Positions 35,974-43,725 of a stretch of 64,000 bases of DNA are shown in pieces. The notes beneath the pieces were generated by a model. The model ran no database searches. It saw only the letters and a program-made list of their open reading frames with translations, and was not told where the DNA came from. The translations under genes and the position numbers were made by a program. The DNA is from JAEUMG01 sp963805405 (lineage in GTDB: Bacteria > Pseudomonadota > Alphaproteobacteria > Rhizobiales > Aestuariivirgaceae), in the NCBI GenBank assembly GCA_963805405.1, contig CAWDUC010000020.1:744001-808000 (forward strand), read 5' to 3'. Within the stretch, counting starts at the first letter, position 1, and each line of letters opens with the position of its first letter.

Positions 35974-36266
35974 TACTGGATCAATTCTTCATAGAGATCA
36001 CGCCAACTCGGATTGAGCTCCTCAATCAGCTCGATTTTCCAAGCGCGTTTCCATGCCTTGATCCGCTTCTCGCGGGCAATTGCATCGGTCATGAGATCGT
36101 ACCTCTCGTACCAAACCAATCGCGATAGTCCATATTGCTTGGTAAACCCCGGATGAACGCCCTCCCGATGCTCCCATGACCGGCGAGCTAGATCTGCCGT
36201 TACACCTATGTAGAGGGTGCCGTTCCTTTTGTTCGCCATGATATAGACTGCCGGTGCGCGTGGCAT
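35973..36266 (-). CDS. GIY-YIG nuclease family protein
   Basis: A 97-residue single-domain GIY-YIG protein: AVYIMANKRNGTLYIGVTAD holds the split GIY...YIG motif, followed by the catalytic-region Arg in DLARRSWEHREG and Glu in AIAREKRIKAWKRAWK. It belongs to the small UPF0213-type group; no extra DNA-binding domain is present. Palindromic repeats abut both ends, the tandem array at its stop and one copy 15 bases before its ATG. That hints at a linked mobile or homing relationship. Confidence 0.9.
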   Translation of the reverse strand: MPRAPAVYIMANKRNGTLYIGVTADLARRSWEHREGVHPGFTKQYGLSRLVWYERYDLMTDAIAREKRIKAWKRAWKIELIEELNPSWRDLYEELIQ

Positions 36267-36280
36267 GCGGAAACGTCCCA

Positions 36281-36309
36281 CTGGACCCCAGCTTTCGCTG
36301 GGATGACGA
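36281..36309 (+). repeat. Solitary copy of the palindromic repeat core
   Basis: TGGACCCCAGCTTTCGCTGG followed by GATGACG repeats the core of the tandem array in the same orientation, 15 bases upstream of the GIY-YIG start. Its hairpin is CCCAGC-TTTC-GCTGGG. Confidence 0.85.
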
Positions 36310-36323
36310 TCAAGAGCGGCCCA

Positions 36324-36701
36324 TCACGGCATCGGGCTGATCCAGTAGCGGTTGGTTTTGTAGTAGTCGTGGATGCGTTCCTCATAAGCGCGCTCCCCCC
36401 AGCGCGGGGCATCGTCGCGCCCGTAGGTCGGCGCATCGGTGAGCATCGCCCGGGTCAAAGGCACGACATAGCCGCCCCGCGCCTTGTCGTATTTGAGCAC
36501 CGCCCACGGCAAGGGATGGCTGCGCTCGCCGATGCCGAGAAATCCGCCGAAGGACATGAGCGCATAGGCGATGCGGCCGGTCGCGGTATCGACCATGATG
36601 TCTTCGACGCTGCCGAGCGCCTCGCCATCCGTATTGTAAACGGGCGTGCCGCGAATGGTGCCGGCGGAGATCAAGGTTCCGGTATTGGGAGGACTTGCCA
36701 T
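36324..36701 (-). CDS. PRC-barrel domain protein
   Basis: A 125-residue cytoplasmic PRC-barrel protein (ISAGTIRGTPVYNTDGEALG, then SVEDIMVDTATGRIAYALMS). Stand-alone PRC-barrels are common in alphaproteobacteria and often stress-linked, but their role is not defined. ATG 36701 gives the usual short N-terminus. It heads away from the copper gene group, 73 bases downstream of SCO on the same strand. Confidence 0.88.
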   Translation of the reverse strand: MASPPNTGTLISAGTIRGTPVYNTDGEALGSVEDIMVDTATGRIAYALMSFGGFLGIGERSHPLPWAVLKYDKARGGYVVPLTRAMLTDAPTYGRDDAPRWGERAYEERIHDYYKTNRYWISPMP

Positions 36702-36774
36702 ATTCGCTTTCCATCGCGGGTGTTTATGAAGGTTGCCCAGAATAGAGCCCCGCGGCGCCATGGCAAGCCGCGCC

Positions 36775-37368
36775 TTATGCTCCTCCGGCCATGAGCTTCT
36801 TCATCTTTTCGAGGCGGCCTTCCGCGGTATCGCCATAGGGAATGACGGTGGCAAATTGGCCGTTTCGGTCCATGAGATAGATCATGGCCGTGTGGCTCAT
36901 CGTGTAGGAGCCGTCGCTGGTCGGCTGCTTGTCGTAATAGACGCGGAAGGACTTGGCGACCGCCTTGAGTTCGTCCGGCGTCGGGACAAGGCCCTCCATG
37001 CGCTTATCAAAGCTGCCGACATAGCCTTTCAAAAGCTCGGCCGTGTCGCGCTCGGGATCGACGGTAATGAAAAAGAGCCGGAAGTCCCTGGCCTCAGCGC
37101 CAAGCTGGGTGAGTGTAGCATCCATCTCATAAAGCGTGGTCGGGCAGACTTCCGGACAATGGGTGAAGCCGAAAAAGACGCCATAGGGATGGCCGTGCAA
37201 TTCCTCGGTATCGACAATTCCGCCATTGGCGGAAGCCAGGCGAAACGGCCCGCCGATGGAGACGAGAGAGGGCGCGTCGCGCCAGAGCTGGTTCCACAGG
37301 AGGATGGCGGCGAGCACCGCCGCCACCCCCAATGTGACCGATCCAAAGATCAATCGTGATCTGCGCAT
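36775..37368 (-). CDS. SCO1/SenC/PrrC family copper chaperone
   Basis: A 197-residue membrane-anchored thioredoxin-fold protein. An N-terminal helix is followed by the copper site CPEVCP in FTHCPEVCPTTLYEM and the distant His in TMSHTAMIYLMD. SCO proteins deliver copper to, or reduce, the CuA site of cytochrome c oxidase in the periplasm. The start lies ten bases after the PCuAC stop, an operonic pairing seen widely and thought to hand copper from PCuAC to SCO/CuA. Confidence 0.94.
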   Translation of the reverse strand: MRRSRLIFGSVTLGVAAVLAAILLWNQLWRDAPSLVSIGGPFRLASANGGIVDTEELHGHPYGVFFGFTHCPEVCPTTLYEMDATLTQLGAEARDFRLFFITVDPERDTAELLKGYVGSFDKRMEGLVPTPDELKAVAKSFRVYYDKQPTSDGSYTMSHTAMIYLMDRNGQFATVIPYGDTAEGRLEKMKKLMAGGA

Positions 37369-37378
37369 TACTGCGTCC

Positions 37379-37852
37379 TCAATTCATGCCAGCATCGGGC
37401 GCTTCGACTTCGTAGTCGACGTCCACGCTGCCTGCCTTCTCGAAGGTGAGCGTGCCTTCAAACGCGGTACCTTCGACCGGGCGCTCCTTGATATCCATGA
37501 ACATGATGTGGAAGGACCCGGGCTTCAATTCGACGGTGCCGCCGGCCGGAATGACGAGGCCGTCCTTCAATTCGTTCATCTTCATGACGCCGTTATCCAT
37601 GGTCATTTCATGGATCTGGACATTGTCGCTGATGGTGGCCGTAGCCTTGACCAGGCGATCGTCGGTCTTGCCATGGTTGACGATCGCGAAGAATCCACCC
37701 GCGACCTTGGCAGCCGGCAAGGGCTGACGCGTCCAGGGATGGATGATCTCAAGATCGCCGACCTTCGCTTCATGGGCATGGCCGTTGGCGATGGACCATG
37801 AGGCAGCAAGGGTGAGTGAGATGGCGAAGGCGAATTCTCTGATGAGGCGCAT
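37379..37852 (-). CDS. Periplasmic copper chaperone PCuAC
   Basis: A 157-residue periplasmic protein with a signal peptide ending near NGHA. The copper-binding set is intact: IHEMTMDNGVMKM, then later a His-x-Met in SFHIMFMDI, matching the HxxM...M...HxM pattern. It binds Cu(I) for cytochrome oxidase assembly. ATG 37852 has a GGAGAAATC site. It lies 26 bases downstream of the PepSY gene and just upstream of SCO. Confidence 0.94.
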   Translation of the reverse strand: MRLIREFAFAISLTLAASWSIANGHAHEAKVGDLEIIHPWTRQPLPAAKVAGGFFAIVNHGKTDDRLVKATATISDNVQIHEMTMDNGVMKMNELKDGLVIPAGGTVELKPGSFHIMFMDIKERPVEGTAFEGTLTFEKAGSVDVDYEVEAPDAGMN

Positions 37853-37878
37853 GGTGATTTCTCCGTTGCGACAAATGT

Positions 37879-39276
37879 TCAAGCGTTCTGGAAGCCGACT
37901 TCCTTGAGCCGCTTGGGCAGCAGGAAGTCGATGATGGCGAAGGCGACGATGGCGATGCCGGTCAATGGGAAGAGGATTGCGACCACGATTCCGGCGCCGA
38001 GGATGAAGCGCGGGATGCGGTAGTCGCGCGGATAGCGCGGCGCTCCGAGCGCGCCGGCCGGCCGGCGTTTCCACCACATGACGAGACCCGATATGGTGAC
38101 GAAAATCACCGACAGGCAGTAGAGCGTGTTGAGAAGCGTGTTCCACCAGCCCATGGTCGCCTCGTGGAGCGCAATGCCGATCGCCATGGCCTTGCCGGGC
38201 AGGCTGTAATCGGCAAAGCGCACATCGGCGAGGATCTTGCCCGTGTACTGATCGATATGGACGGTGCGATCGCCCATCGGATCGGTGGTGTCGGCATCCA
38301 TGGAGTCGGCGGAGATGGTGTAGACGCCCTTCTCGCCGGCCGGCAGGTTGATGCGGAACTGCTCGTCGAATCCAATGGACCTCGCGAATGCCGCAACCGT
38401 ATCGAGATTGACCGGCATGCCTTCGGGAAGCCCGCTTGCCCCGGCATTCGAGCCCAATTCCGGCATCTTCGTCTGCTCGAGCGCCCAGGGTACTTCCTTC
38501 AGCGCTCCGTGATTCATGCTGGCATGGGTTTCGTCGGAGAGCGGGACATTGTCCCATTTCTCGGCCGGAAAGGTGCTCCAGGCCTGGGTCATCTTCTCGC
38601 CCCAGACCCCGGCCCAGGTGAGGCCGGAGATGAAGAAGAAGAGCAAGATGATCGAGATCCAGACGCCGAGCGTCGAATGCAGTTCCTTCCAGAGGGCACG
38701 GCCCTGCAGGGTGATATTTGGGATGAAGGCCGAGAAGAAGCCGTTGCCATTGCGCGGCCACCACAGATAAAGGCCGGTCAGCACCATGACGATGCCGAGG
38801 CCGGCGGCAATCTCGATCAGGCGGTCGCCAGTGGTGCCGAGGAAGAAGCTGCCGTGAATCTTGTCGGCCCAGTAGAACCAGGTGTCGTCCTTGACGATGG
38901 TTCCGAGCACCGCCGGTCCATGCGGATCGACGGCGACGACATTGGCGACATCATTGGCGGACACCACGAAGACATTGGCCCGCTCGGCTGAACGGGGAAC
39001 GACCAGCATCGTCACGCTGCCGTCGGGGATCGCTTCCTGCGCCGCCTTGGCCTGATCGACGAGGCTGGCGCGCTCGCCGCCCGGCGAGACATAGAATTTC
39101 TTGCCGAGAAAGGTTTCGATCGAATTGCCATAGACCATGATGAGGCCGGTGGTGGCCAGCATCAGGAGAAACGGCGCAACATAAAGGCCGGCATAGAAGT
39201 GCCAGCGCCAGATTGCGCGATAGAGTCTCGAACTCGCAGCGGGATCGCGCTGCTCTGCTACGGATAAGGAAGACAT
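37879..39276 (-). CDS. PepSY-associated transmembrane protein
   Basis: A 465-residue inner-membrane protein with four main helices (WHFYAGLYVAPFLLMLATTG; IHGSFFLGTTGDRLIEIAAG; LHSTLGVWISIILLFFFISG; MGWWNTLLNTLYCLSVIFVT) and periplasmic PepSY regions. Conserved helix histidines are candidates for haem binding, as in the PepSY/PiuB-type metalloreductases. Context with PCuAC, SCO and the Cys-rich gene points to copper reduction or uptake rather than siderophore iron, but this is inference. Confidence 0.88.
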   Translation of the reverse strand: MSSLSVAEQRDPAASSRLYRAIWRWHFYAGLYVAPFLLMLATTGLIMVYGNSIETFLGKKFYVSPGGERASLVDQAKAAQEAIPDGSVTMLVVPRSAERANVFVVSANDVANVVAVDPHGPAVLGTIVKDDTWFYWADKIHGSFFLGTTGDRLIEIAAGLGIVMVLTGLYLWWPRNGNGFFSAFIPNITLQGRALWKELHSTLGVWISIILLFFFISGLTWAGVWGEKMTQAWSTFPAEKWDNVPLSDETHASMNHGALKEVPWALEQTKMPELGSNAGASGLPEGMPVNLDTVAAFARSIGFDEQFRINLPAGEKGVYTISADSMDADTTDPMGDRTVHIDQYTGKILADVRFADYSLPGKAMAIGIALHEATMGWWNTLLNTLYCLSVIFVTISGLVMWWKRRPAGALGAPRYPRDYRIPRFILGAGIVVAILFPLTGIAIVAFAIIDFLLPKRLKEVGFQNA

Positions 39277-39341
39277 GGGGATTCCCTCGTCATCAAACGC
39301 CAGTATTCGCCACGCGGTTCAGGCGTGGCGGCGGAGATCAA

Positions 39342-39740
39342 TCAGACGATGAGGGATGTCGGGGGGCCGCGCGGCGGCGAGCCTTCGCGTCGCAGCGACC
39401 AATGCGGCTCGGTGGCGGTGCTTGCCGCCAACCTGAAGAAGCCAGAGGATGGCCGCGGCACGAGCGTGACGGCTGCGCTTCCGGGCGCTGCGGGCGCGCA
39501 GGTGACGCAGCCGACCGTGCAGAGAACGCATTGCTGGCCATGCGAGGCGGGCGACCTGCCCTGATCCTGCGCACCATTTGGCGTGCAGATCGAGAGCGCC
39601 AGATCGCGCGCCAGCGCCTGCTCGGCTGAAAGCGGCGCGGCGGGGATGACACCGAGGACGATGGGCAGGAGCAACAGCGCAACCAGCCAGCGCGCTAACG
39701 CGTGGCGGCGGCGCAGTATCATGACCAGCCCCGGCTTCAT
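39342..39740 (-). CDS. DUF2946-like Cys-rich exported protein
   Basis: A 132-residue protein (start 39740 or 39722) with an N-terminal hydrophobic helix and a Cys-rich segment SHGQQCVLCTVGCVTC that resembles DUF2946 proteins, small exported proteins repeatedly found beside copper-handling genes. The remaining C-terminus is low in structure. It is the first gene of the copper group, 65 bases upstream of the PepSY gene. Metal binding by the cysteines is inference. Confidence 0.7.
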   Translation of the reverse strand: MKPGLVMILRRRHALARWLVALLLLPIVLGVIPAAPLSAEQALARDLALSICTPNGAQDQGRSPASHGQQCVLCTVGCVTCAPAAPGSAAVTLVPRPSSGFFRLAASTATEPHWSLRREGSPPRGPPTSLIV

Positions 39741-39829
39741 CCGATCACTATTGTCCGCGTGCCATCATCATGTCCAAGGCCGAAAGGTCGCACAGGACCT
39801 TCACCAGGCCCTGCCCGACCGTGCCCCAA

Positions 39830-40507
39830 TCAGGATGCGTTGAAGAGGCGCGTCTCCAGGAACCGGCTGCCGCGCAGGGCATGCAGCGCCTTGGCGACGG
39901 CCAGCACCGCAAGATCGATCAGCGGCTCAGCCACGATGACCAGGAGATATGCCCCGCCGAAGCTCGCAATCGCCGCGACGTTCGCCATCGAGAAGCCCTG
40001 ACCATAAAGTGCCCAGAACGCGACCCAGGCCACGATGCCGGCCTGATAGGCGGTCGACAATGCAAGGGCCTGCCGATACTTCAACTCGACATAAGGCGTG
40101 CTGGGCGCAATAACGCTCCTGGCGAGTGCCTGAACGGCGAAGAGAGGAACCAGAAGCGTCGTCACGTTCATCCCGTATTGCGGCAGATCGAAGGGCGCAA
40201 AGAAAAGCCCTTGGACCAGCAGGCCGAGGGCCAGGCCGATGGCCGCGGGTGCCGAGCCGAACAGAAGGAACAAGGTCGATCCGAGAATGAGGTGGACCTC
40301 CGAGACGCCGATCGGATAGTGCGGCAGAACTTCGAAGAATGTGAAAACCAGCGCGGTTGTGGCTATCGTGCGGCCCGCAAGAGACAATGCTCCGCGCTCC
40401 TTGATTTCACTCCAGGCGAGCTTGCCCGCGAATGCGACGGCGCCGGCGGCGGTCACATAACTCAACCAAATTTTACTGTCGGCGACGAGGCCGGGTTCGA
40501 TATGCAT
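39830..40507 (-). CDS. CbiM-type cobalt ECF transporter permease
   Basis: A 225-residue membrane protein of the CbiM family. It starts MHIEPGL, so the N-terminal Met-His that coordinates Co(II)/Ni(II) in CbiM/NikM is present. The GVSEVHLILGSTLFLLFGS segment supplies the second metal-site region, and about six helices follow. No CbiN, CbiQ or CbiO is in the window. It is preceded by a cobalamin riboswitch, which argues that cobalt is the substrate. Confidence 0.87.
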   Translation of the reverse strand: MHIEPGLVADSKIWLSYVTAAGAVAFAGKLAWSEIKERGALSLAGRTIATTALVFTFFEVLPHYPIGVSEVHLILGSTLFLLFGSAPAAIGLALGLLVQGLFFAPFDLPQYGMNVTTLLVPLFAVQALARSVIAPSTPYVELKYRQALALSTAYQAGIVAWVAFWALYGQGFSMANVAAIASFGGAYLLVIVAEPLIDLAVLAVAKALHALRGSRFLETRLFNAS

Positions 40508-40549
40508 GCTAATCTCCTTGCCGTCTCACCCGACGGCGGTTTGTAGGTT

Positions 40550-40745
40550 GCATGCTCTGGCAGGTCTCCTGGCTCGCGGGTCGATGGCAATCCGGGCCTT
40601 CCCAGCCGCAAGCGGCAAGTGGCATGTCCGGACGCCTCTGCGCATACAGTTGCGGGGGCAGCTGCGGATTCGGCCCCGATGTGGGTCGCCCTTACCGCAT
40701 TCCCTTTTAAGCCAAGCTCCCGTGTCAGAGAACCCAGCACCAAGG
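40550..40745 (-). ncRNA. Cobalamin (B12) riboswitch
   Basis: Reading on the minus strand: GGGAATGCGGTAAGGGCGAC-type P3/P4 elements, then CCGCAGCTGCCCCCGCAACT, a GCCACTTG segment, GGGAAGGC, and the exact B12 box GCCAGGAGACCTGCC at 40559-40573. These are the ordered conserved blocks of the cobalamin riboswitch. It lies 40-240 bases upstream of the CbiM gene and should repress it when adenosylcobalamin is plentiful. Confidence 0.96.
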
Positions 40746-40859
40746 CACAAAAGAAAACCTAGCGGGGAATGTGCTGGAAGAAAAGCGAGTCGCGCAACGC
40801 AGGCTTGACTCGGCTTCACTCTCCGTGACGTGCTGTCCTAAACGAGGGCACACGACGAC

Positions 40860-41495
40860 ATGCACTATGATACGTTCATTACAGATTTCATGACGCTGAT
40901 CGTCACGATCGAGCCGATCGCGGTGATCCCGGTCTATCTTGCGCTCACCGGAGGGATGAGCGCGGCCGACCGGCGTCGCGTCGCGCTGATGTCCTGCGTG
41001 GTCGCCAGCGTCATTCTCCTGTTCTTCCTGGTGCTCGGACAAATCCTGCTCGAAGCGATCGGTATCTCGCTGCCGGCCTTCCGACTGGCCGGCGGACTGG
41101 TTTTGCTGACCCTCGGTCTCCGCATGATCTATGGGACGAGCGAGAACGATAAAGGTGCTGACGTTTCGACGAAGCCGCGAGCGGCGAAGGACGTCATGGT
41201 GTTTCCACTGGCGACGCCGATGCTGGCCGGCGGCGGCGCGATCACGGCGATCGTCGTACTCACCGACAATCACCAGTATTCCTTGTTCCACCAGAGCGCG
41301 ACAGCAGCAACCCTGCTCTTGGTGATGGTGCTGAGCTATCTCACGCTGCTGCTCGCCTCGCCGATCCAGAGACTGATCGGCGAGACGGGCACTAATGTCA
41401 TTGGCCGCATCATGGGGCTCATCCTGACGGCGCTCGCGATGCAGACCTTCATCACCGCGCTCAAGAGCGTCCTACCGCCGGGAACGATCCTCTGA
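40860..41495 (+). CDS. MarC family integral membrane protein
   Basis: A 211-residue, six-helix membrane protein of the MarC/UPF0056 family (FMTLIVTIEPIAVIPVYLAL; PLATPMLAGGGAITAIVVL; TGTNVIGRIMGLILTALAMQ). Its transport substrate, if any, is not established despite the historic multiple-antibiotic-resistance name. It is divergent from the CbiM/riboswitch transcript and converges on the MBL-fold gene. Confidence 0.92.
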   Translation: MHYDTFITDFMTLIVTIEPIAVIPVYLALTGGMSAADRRRVALMSCVVASVILLFFLVLGQILLEAIGISLPAFRLAGGLVLLTLGLRMIYGTSENDKGADVSTKPRAAKDVMVFPLATPMLAGGGAITAIVVLTDNHQYSLFHQSATAATLLLVMVLSYLTLLLASPIQRLIGETGTNVIGRIMGLILTALAMQTFITALKSVLPPGTIL

Positions 41496-41502
41496 GACGG
41501 CG

Positions 41503-42492
41503 CTAGGCGGTTTGGGCGTGGCTGCCGAAGTAAAGGAATTCGCGATCCATCTTGCTCACGTCCGCTGAGGAGAGATTGAGCGTCGGCCCGTCCAGCATCT
41601 TGAAGCTCTTCTGCTGTTTCACCCATTCATCGGCCGACTGCAGCGTCGAGAGCGTGTAGGTCGTCGTCTCGTTCAGGTAATGAGTGGGGATGACGACCTT
41701 GGGTTTGAGTTTTTCGACGATCATATTCCCCTGCTCGTATGAGAGGATGTGCTGCGAACCGTCGACAGGAAGGGTCAGCACGTCGACCTGACCGATGGAG
41801 TTCCAAAATCCCTCCGCCGGATTGTGCCGATTATCGCCCCAGATAAGCGTGCGAATGCCGCCCGCCTCGACGAGGTAACTGACCATGTCCATATGGCCCA
41901 CATTATCCGGCGGGCACGCCTTGACACCGAATTCGGCGAGCGCATTGGTCCATTTGTACCAGCCCGGCGCCAGGCAGGCGTGCTTGTCGGCGAAGCCGGT
42001 GATCTTGAAATCGGCAAAGCCGAAGCTGCCGGCCATGCGATCGAGAACCATCGTCGAAGCCGGACGATCCACGGCATCGTGATCGAAATGGGTGTGGGTC
42101 GAGAGCGTGATATCGACCAGCGTTTCGGGGAATTTCTGCTTGAACCACAATCCCCAGGCACCCGACGGGTCGTCGCGCCACGGATCGAAAAGCAAGGTGG
42201 CTCCGCCCGGCGAGGTCAGCTTCAGCGCACAGTGACCGTAATAGTCGATGCGCAGACCGCCGGTCGGGAAGGTCTTGGCTTCCTGCAATTCGATGACGTG
42301 ATTGTTGTTGCCCGGCTGGGTCCAGTCGGTCGATTGCGCTGCGGCTTCGCGTGGCATGAGCGTGCCGGCGGTCGCGGCAATACCGGCGGCGCCGGCTGCC
42401 ACGAAGAAAGAGCGGCGCGACAAGGGCGATGTCTCGGGCGCCCTGCGGCCATCATAGGCAATGGGAGACAGAGTCTTATCTTTGCTATCCAT
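41503..42492 (-). CDS. Tat-exported MBL-fold metallo-hydrolase (UlaG-like)
   Basis: A 329-residue metallo-beta-lactamase-fold protein with a twin-arginine signal LSRRSFFVAAGAAGIAA near residues 25-41. The zinc motif HxHxDH is in STHTHFDHDAVD, with a distal Asp in LIWGDNRH and His in VIPTHYLNETT. Opening IDYYGHCALKLTS is that of the UlaG-like group. Export by Tat implies a metal-loaded periplasmic enzyme. It lies 109 bases downstream of the LuxR-type regulator, which may control it. Confidence 0.9.
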   Translation of the reverse strand: MDSKDKTLSPIAYDGRRAPETSPLSRRSFFVAAGAAGIAATAGTLMPREAAAQSTDWTQPGNNNHVIELQEAKTFPTGGLRIDYYGHCALKLTSPGGATLLFDPWRDDPSGAWGLWFKQKFPETLVDITLSTHTHFDHDAVDRPASTMVLDRMAGSFGFADFKITGFADKHACLAPGWYKWTNALAEFGVKACPPDNVGHMDMVSYLVEAGGIRTLIWGDNRHNPAEGFWNSIGQVDVLTLPVDGSQHILSYEQGNMIVEKLKPKVVIPTHYLNETTTYTLSTLQSADEWVKQQKSFKMLDGPTLNLSSADVSKMDREFLYFGSHAQTA

Positions 42493-42601
42493 GGAGATCC
42501 CTCACGTGACGCGCCACCAGGGCGCGGCCAAAGGATAACAAGCGTCACGGTACGGCGAGATATGAGGTCTCTCAGGTGAAGCTATGGGGAAAATCCCCAT
42601 A

Positions 42602-43666
42602 TCAATGGAGCGAGCTCAGATACTCTCGCAGATTGAGGTTGCGGCTGTCGATGCCGAGTTTCTTGCGGATGTTGTTGCGGTGGAAATCAATCGTGGAGGG
42701 AGCGCGCGACAGAGCCCGGGCAATTTCCTTGGTGCTTTTTCCCTGCATGACGAGCTGGGCGATCTCCACCTCCGTCGGCGTCAAAGACGCAAACTCCGTG
42801 GACAAGCGTCGCGCCAGGGGCGTCGTGATGGCGCGGATATTCTGTTCGATCAGTGCCGCGTAGGTTGCGGTTTCCGCGTCACGGACCTTGCTCTTGAGCT
42901 TGTCGAGATGCGGCAGAACGAGTTCGGCCATGTTGCGGACGAGCTGCTCCCCGACCTCGGCCTTGGATTTCTCGACCTGGTTGAGCAGAACGCGAAGGGC
43001 GACATTGACCTCCTCCAGTTCATGCTCGCGTTCCTTGAGCCGCCGGTTGGCGGCGGTGAGTTCGGAGGTCCGCGTTGCAACCCGCGCCTCAAGCTCTTCG
43101 CGTGCCAATTCGAGTTCGCCAAGCAGGCGCTTGCGCTCGGCCATCTCCACCAGCAGAGCCAAGTCGCCGTCGATGACGCGGCTGAACTCGCCAAGCAATT
43201 GGCCGTAGCGGATCGCCAGGTCGTTATCGCGTCCATCAAGCACACAGATCGTGCCAAAGATCGAGCCGTCCGGCCAGGTCAGCGGGTAACCGAGATAGAA
43301 AGTCATCCCGTGGACAAGATCGGGATTGGTCTGCCATTCCGGCTCGCGGGCCGCGTCGCGCACCAGCAGCGGCGCGCGATTGTCCATGACGGCGTCGCAG
43401 TAAAGACCACTATGAAGCGTGAACGCCATGCCGGGCGTGTAGGGATTTTCGGCCCCCGCGCTCGAGACAAGGACGAGATGATCGGGTGGCGCGGCCCGCA
43501 TTACCAAGCCTGCCGGGACAAGAAGAACGCCCGCGAGGAGATCGACGATGCGCTGCCACTTGGCGATGACCTTGTCGGGAATGGCGGGCTTCTGAGATTG
43601 CACCAGGGTGCCTCCGGATATGGGAGGGTTGCCGGCGAAGAATGACAGATGGGGCGCCAGGATCAA
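42602..43666 (-). CDS. GAF-like sensor with coiled coil and LuxR-type HTH
   Basis: A 354-residue regulator. Residues about 35-165 form a GAF-like domain (GMTFYLGYPLTWPDGSIFGT, ICVLDGRDNDL). Residues about 175-235 are a predicted coiled coil (repeated Glu/Leu/Arg heptads in LELAREELEARVATRTSELT). The C-terminal LuxR HTH is clear: LTPTEVEIAQLVMQGKSTKE followed by TIDFHRNNIRKKLGI. No phosphoreceiver is present. The ligand is unknown; the adjacent MBL hydrolase is the nearest candidate target. Confidence 0.88.
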   Translation of the reverse strand: MILAPHLSFFAGNPPISGGTLVQSQKPAIPDKVIAKWQRIVDLLAGVLLVPAGLVMRAAPPDHLVLVSSAGAENPYTPGMAFTLHSGLYCDAVMDNRAPLLVRDAAREPEWQTNPDLVHGMTFYLGYPLTWPDGSIFGTICVLDGRDNDLAIRYGQLLGEFSRVIDGDLALLVEMAERKRLLGELELAREELEARVATRTSELTAANRRLKEREHELEEVNVALRVLLNQVEKSKAEVGEQLVRNMAELVLPHLDKLKSKVRDAETATYAALIEQNIRAITTPLARRLSTEFASLTPTEVEIAQLVMQGKSTKEIARALSRAPSTIDFHRNNIRKKLGIDSRNLNLREYLSSLH

Positions 43667-43725
43667 GCGGCGCGGCGCCGAGAAAAACTAATGGCAAGCC
43701 TCAGCGGGCCTAAATGCCGCGCAAG

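Noticed and set aside
35484..35994. Small proteins encoded across the repeat array on both strands
   Set aside because: Their peptides repeat with the array and shift frame each unit because the period is not a multiple of three. No family or ribosome site supports them.
36281..36309. GIY-YIG gene as a homing endonuclease inside an intron
   Set aside because: No split host gene or intron core is present around it; it is a free-standing short GIY-YIG protein.
37379..38764. A 461-codon frame covering PCuAC and part of the PepSY gene
   Set aside because: Only its last 157 codons (from ATG 37852) have signal peptide and PCuAC motifs; the upstream part is antisense-like shadow of the PepSY frame.
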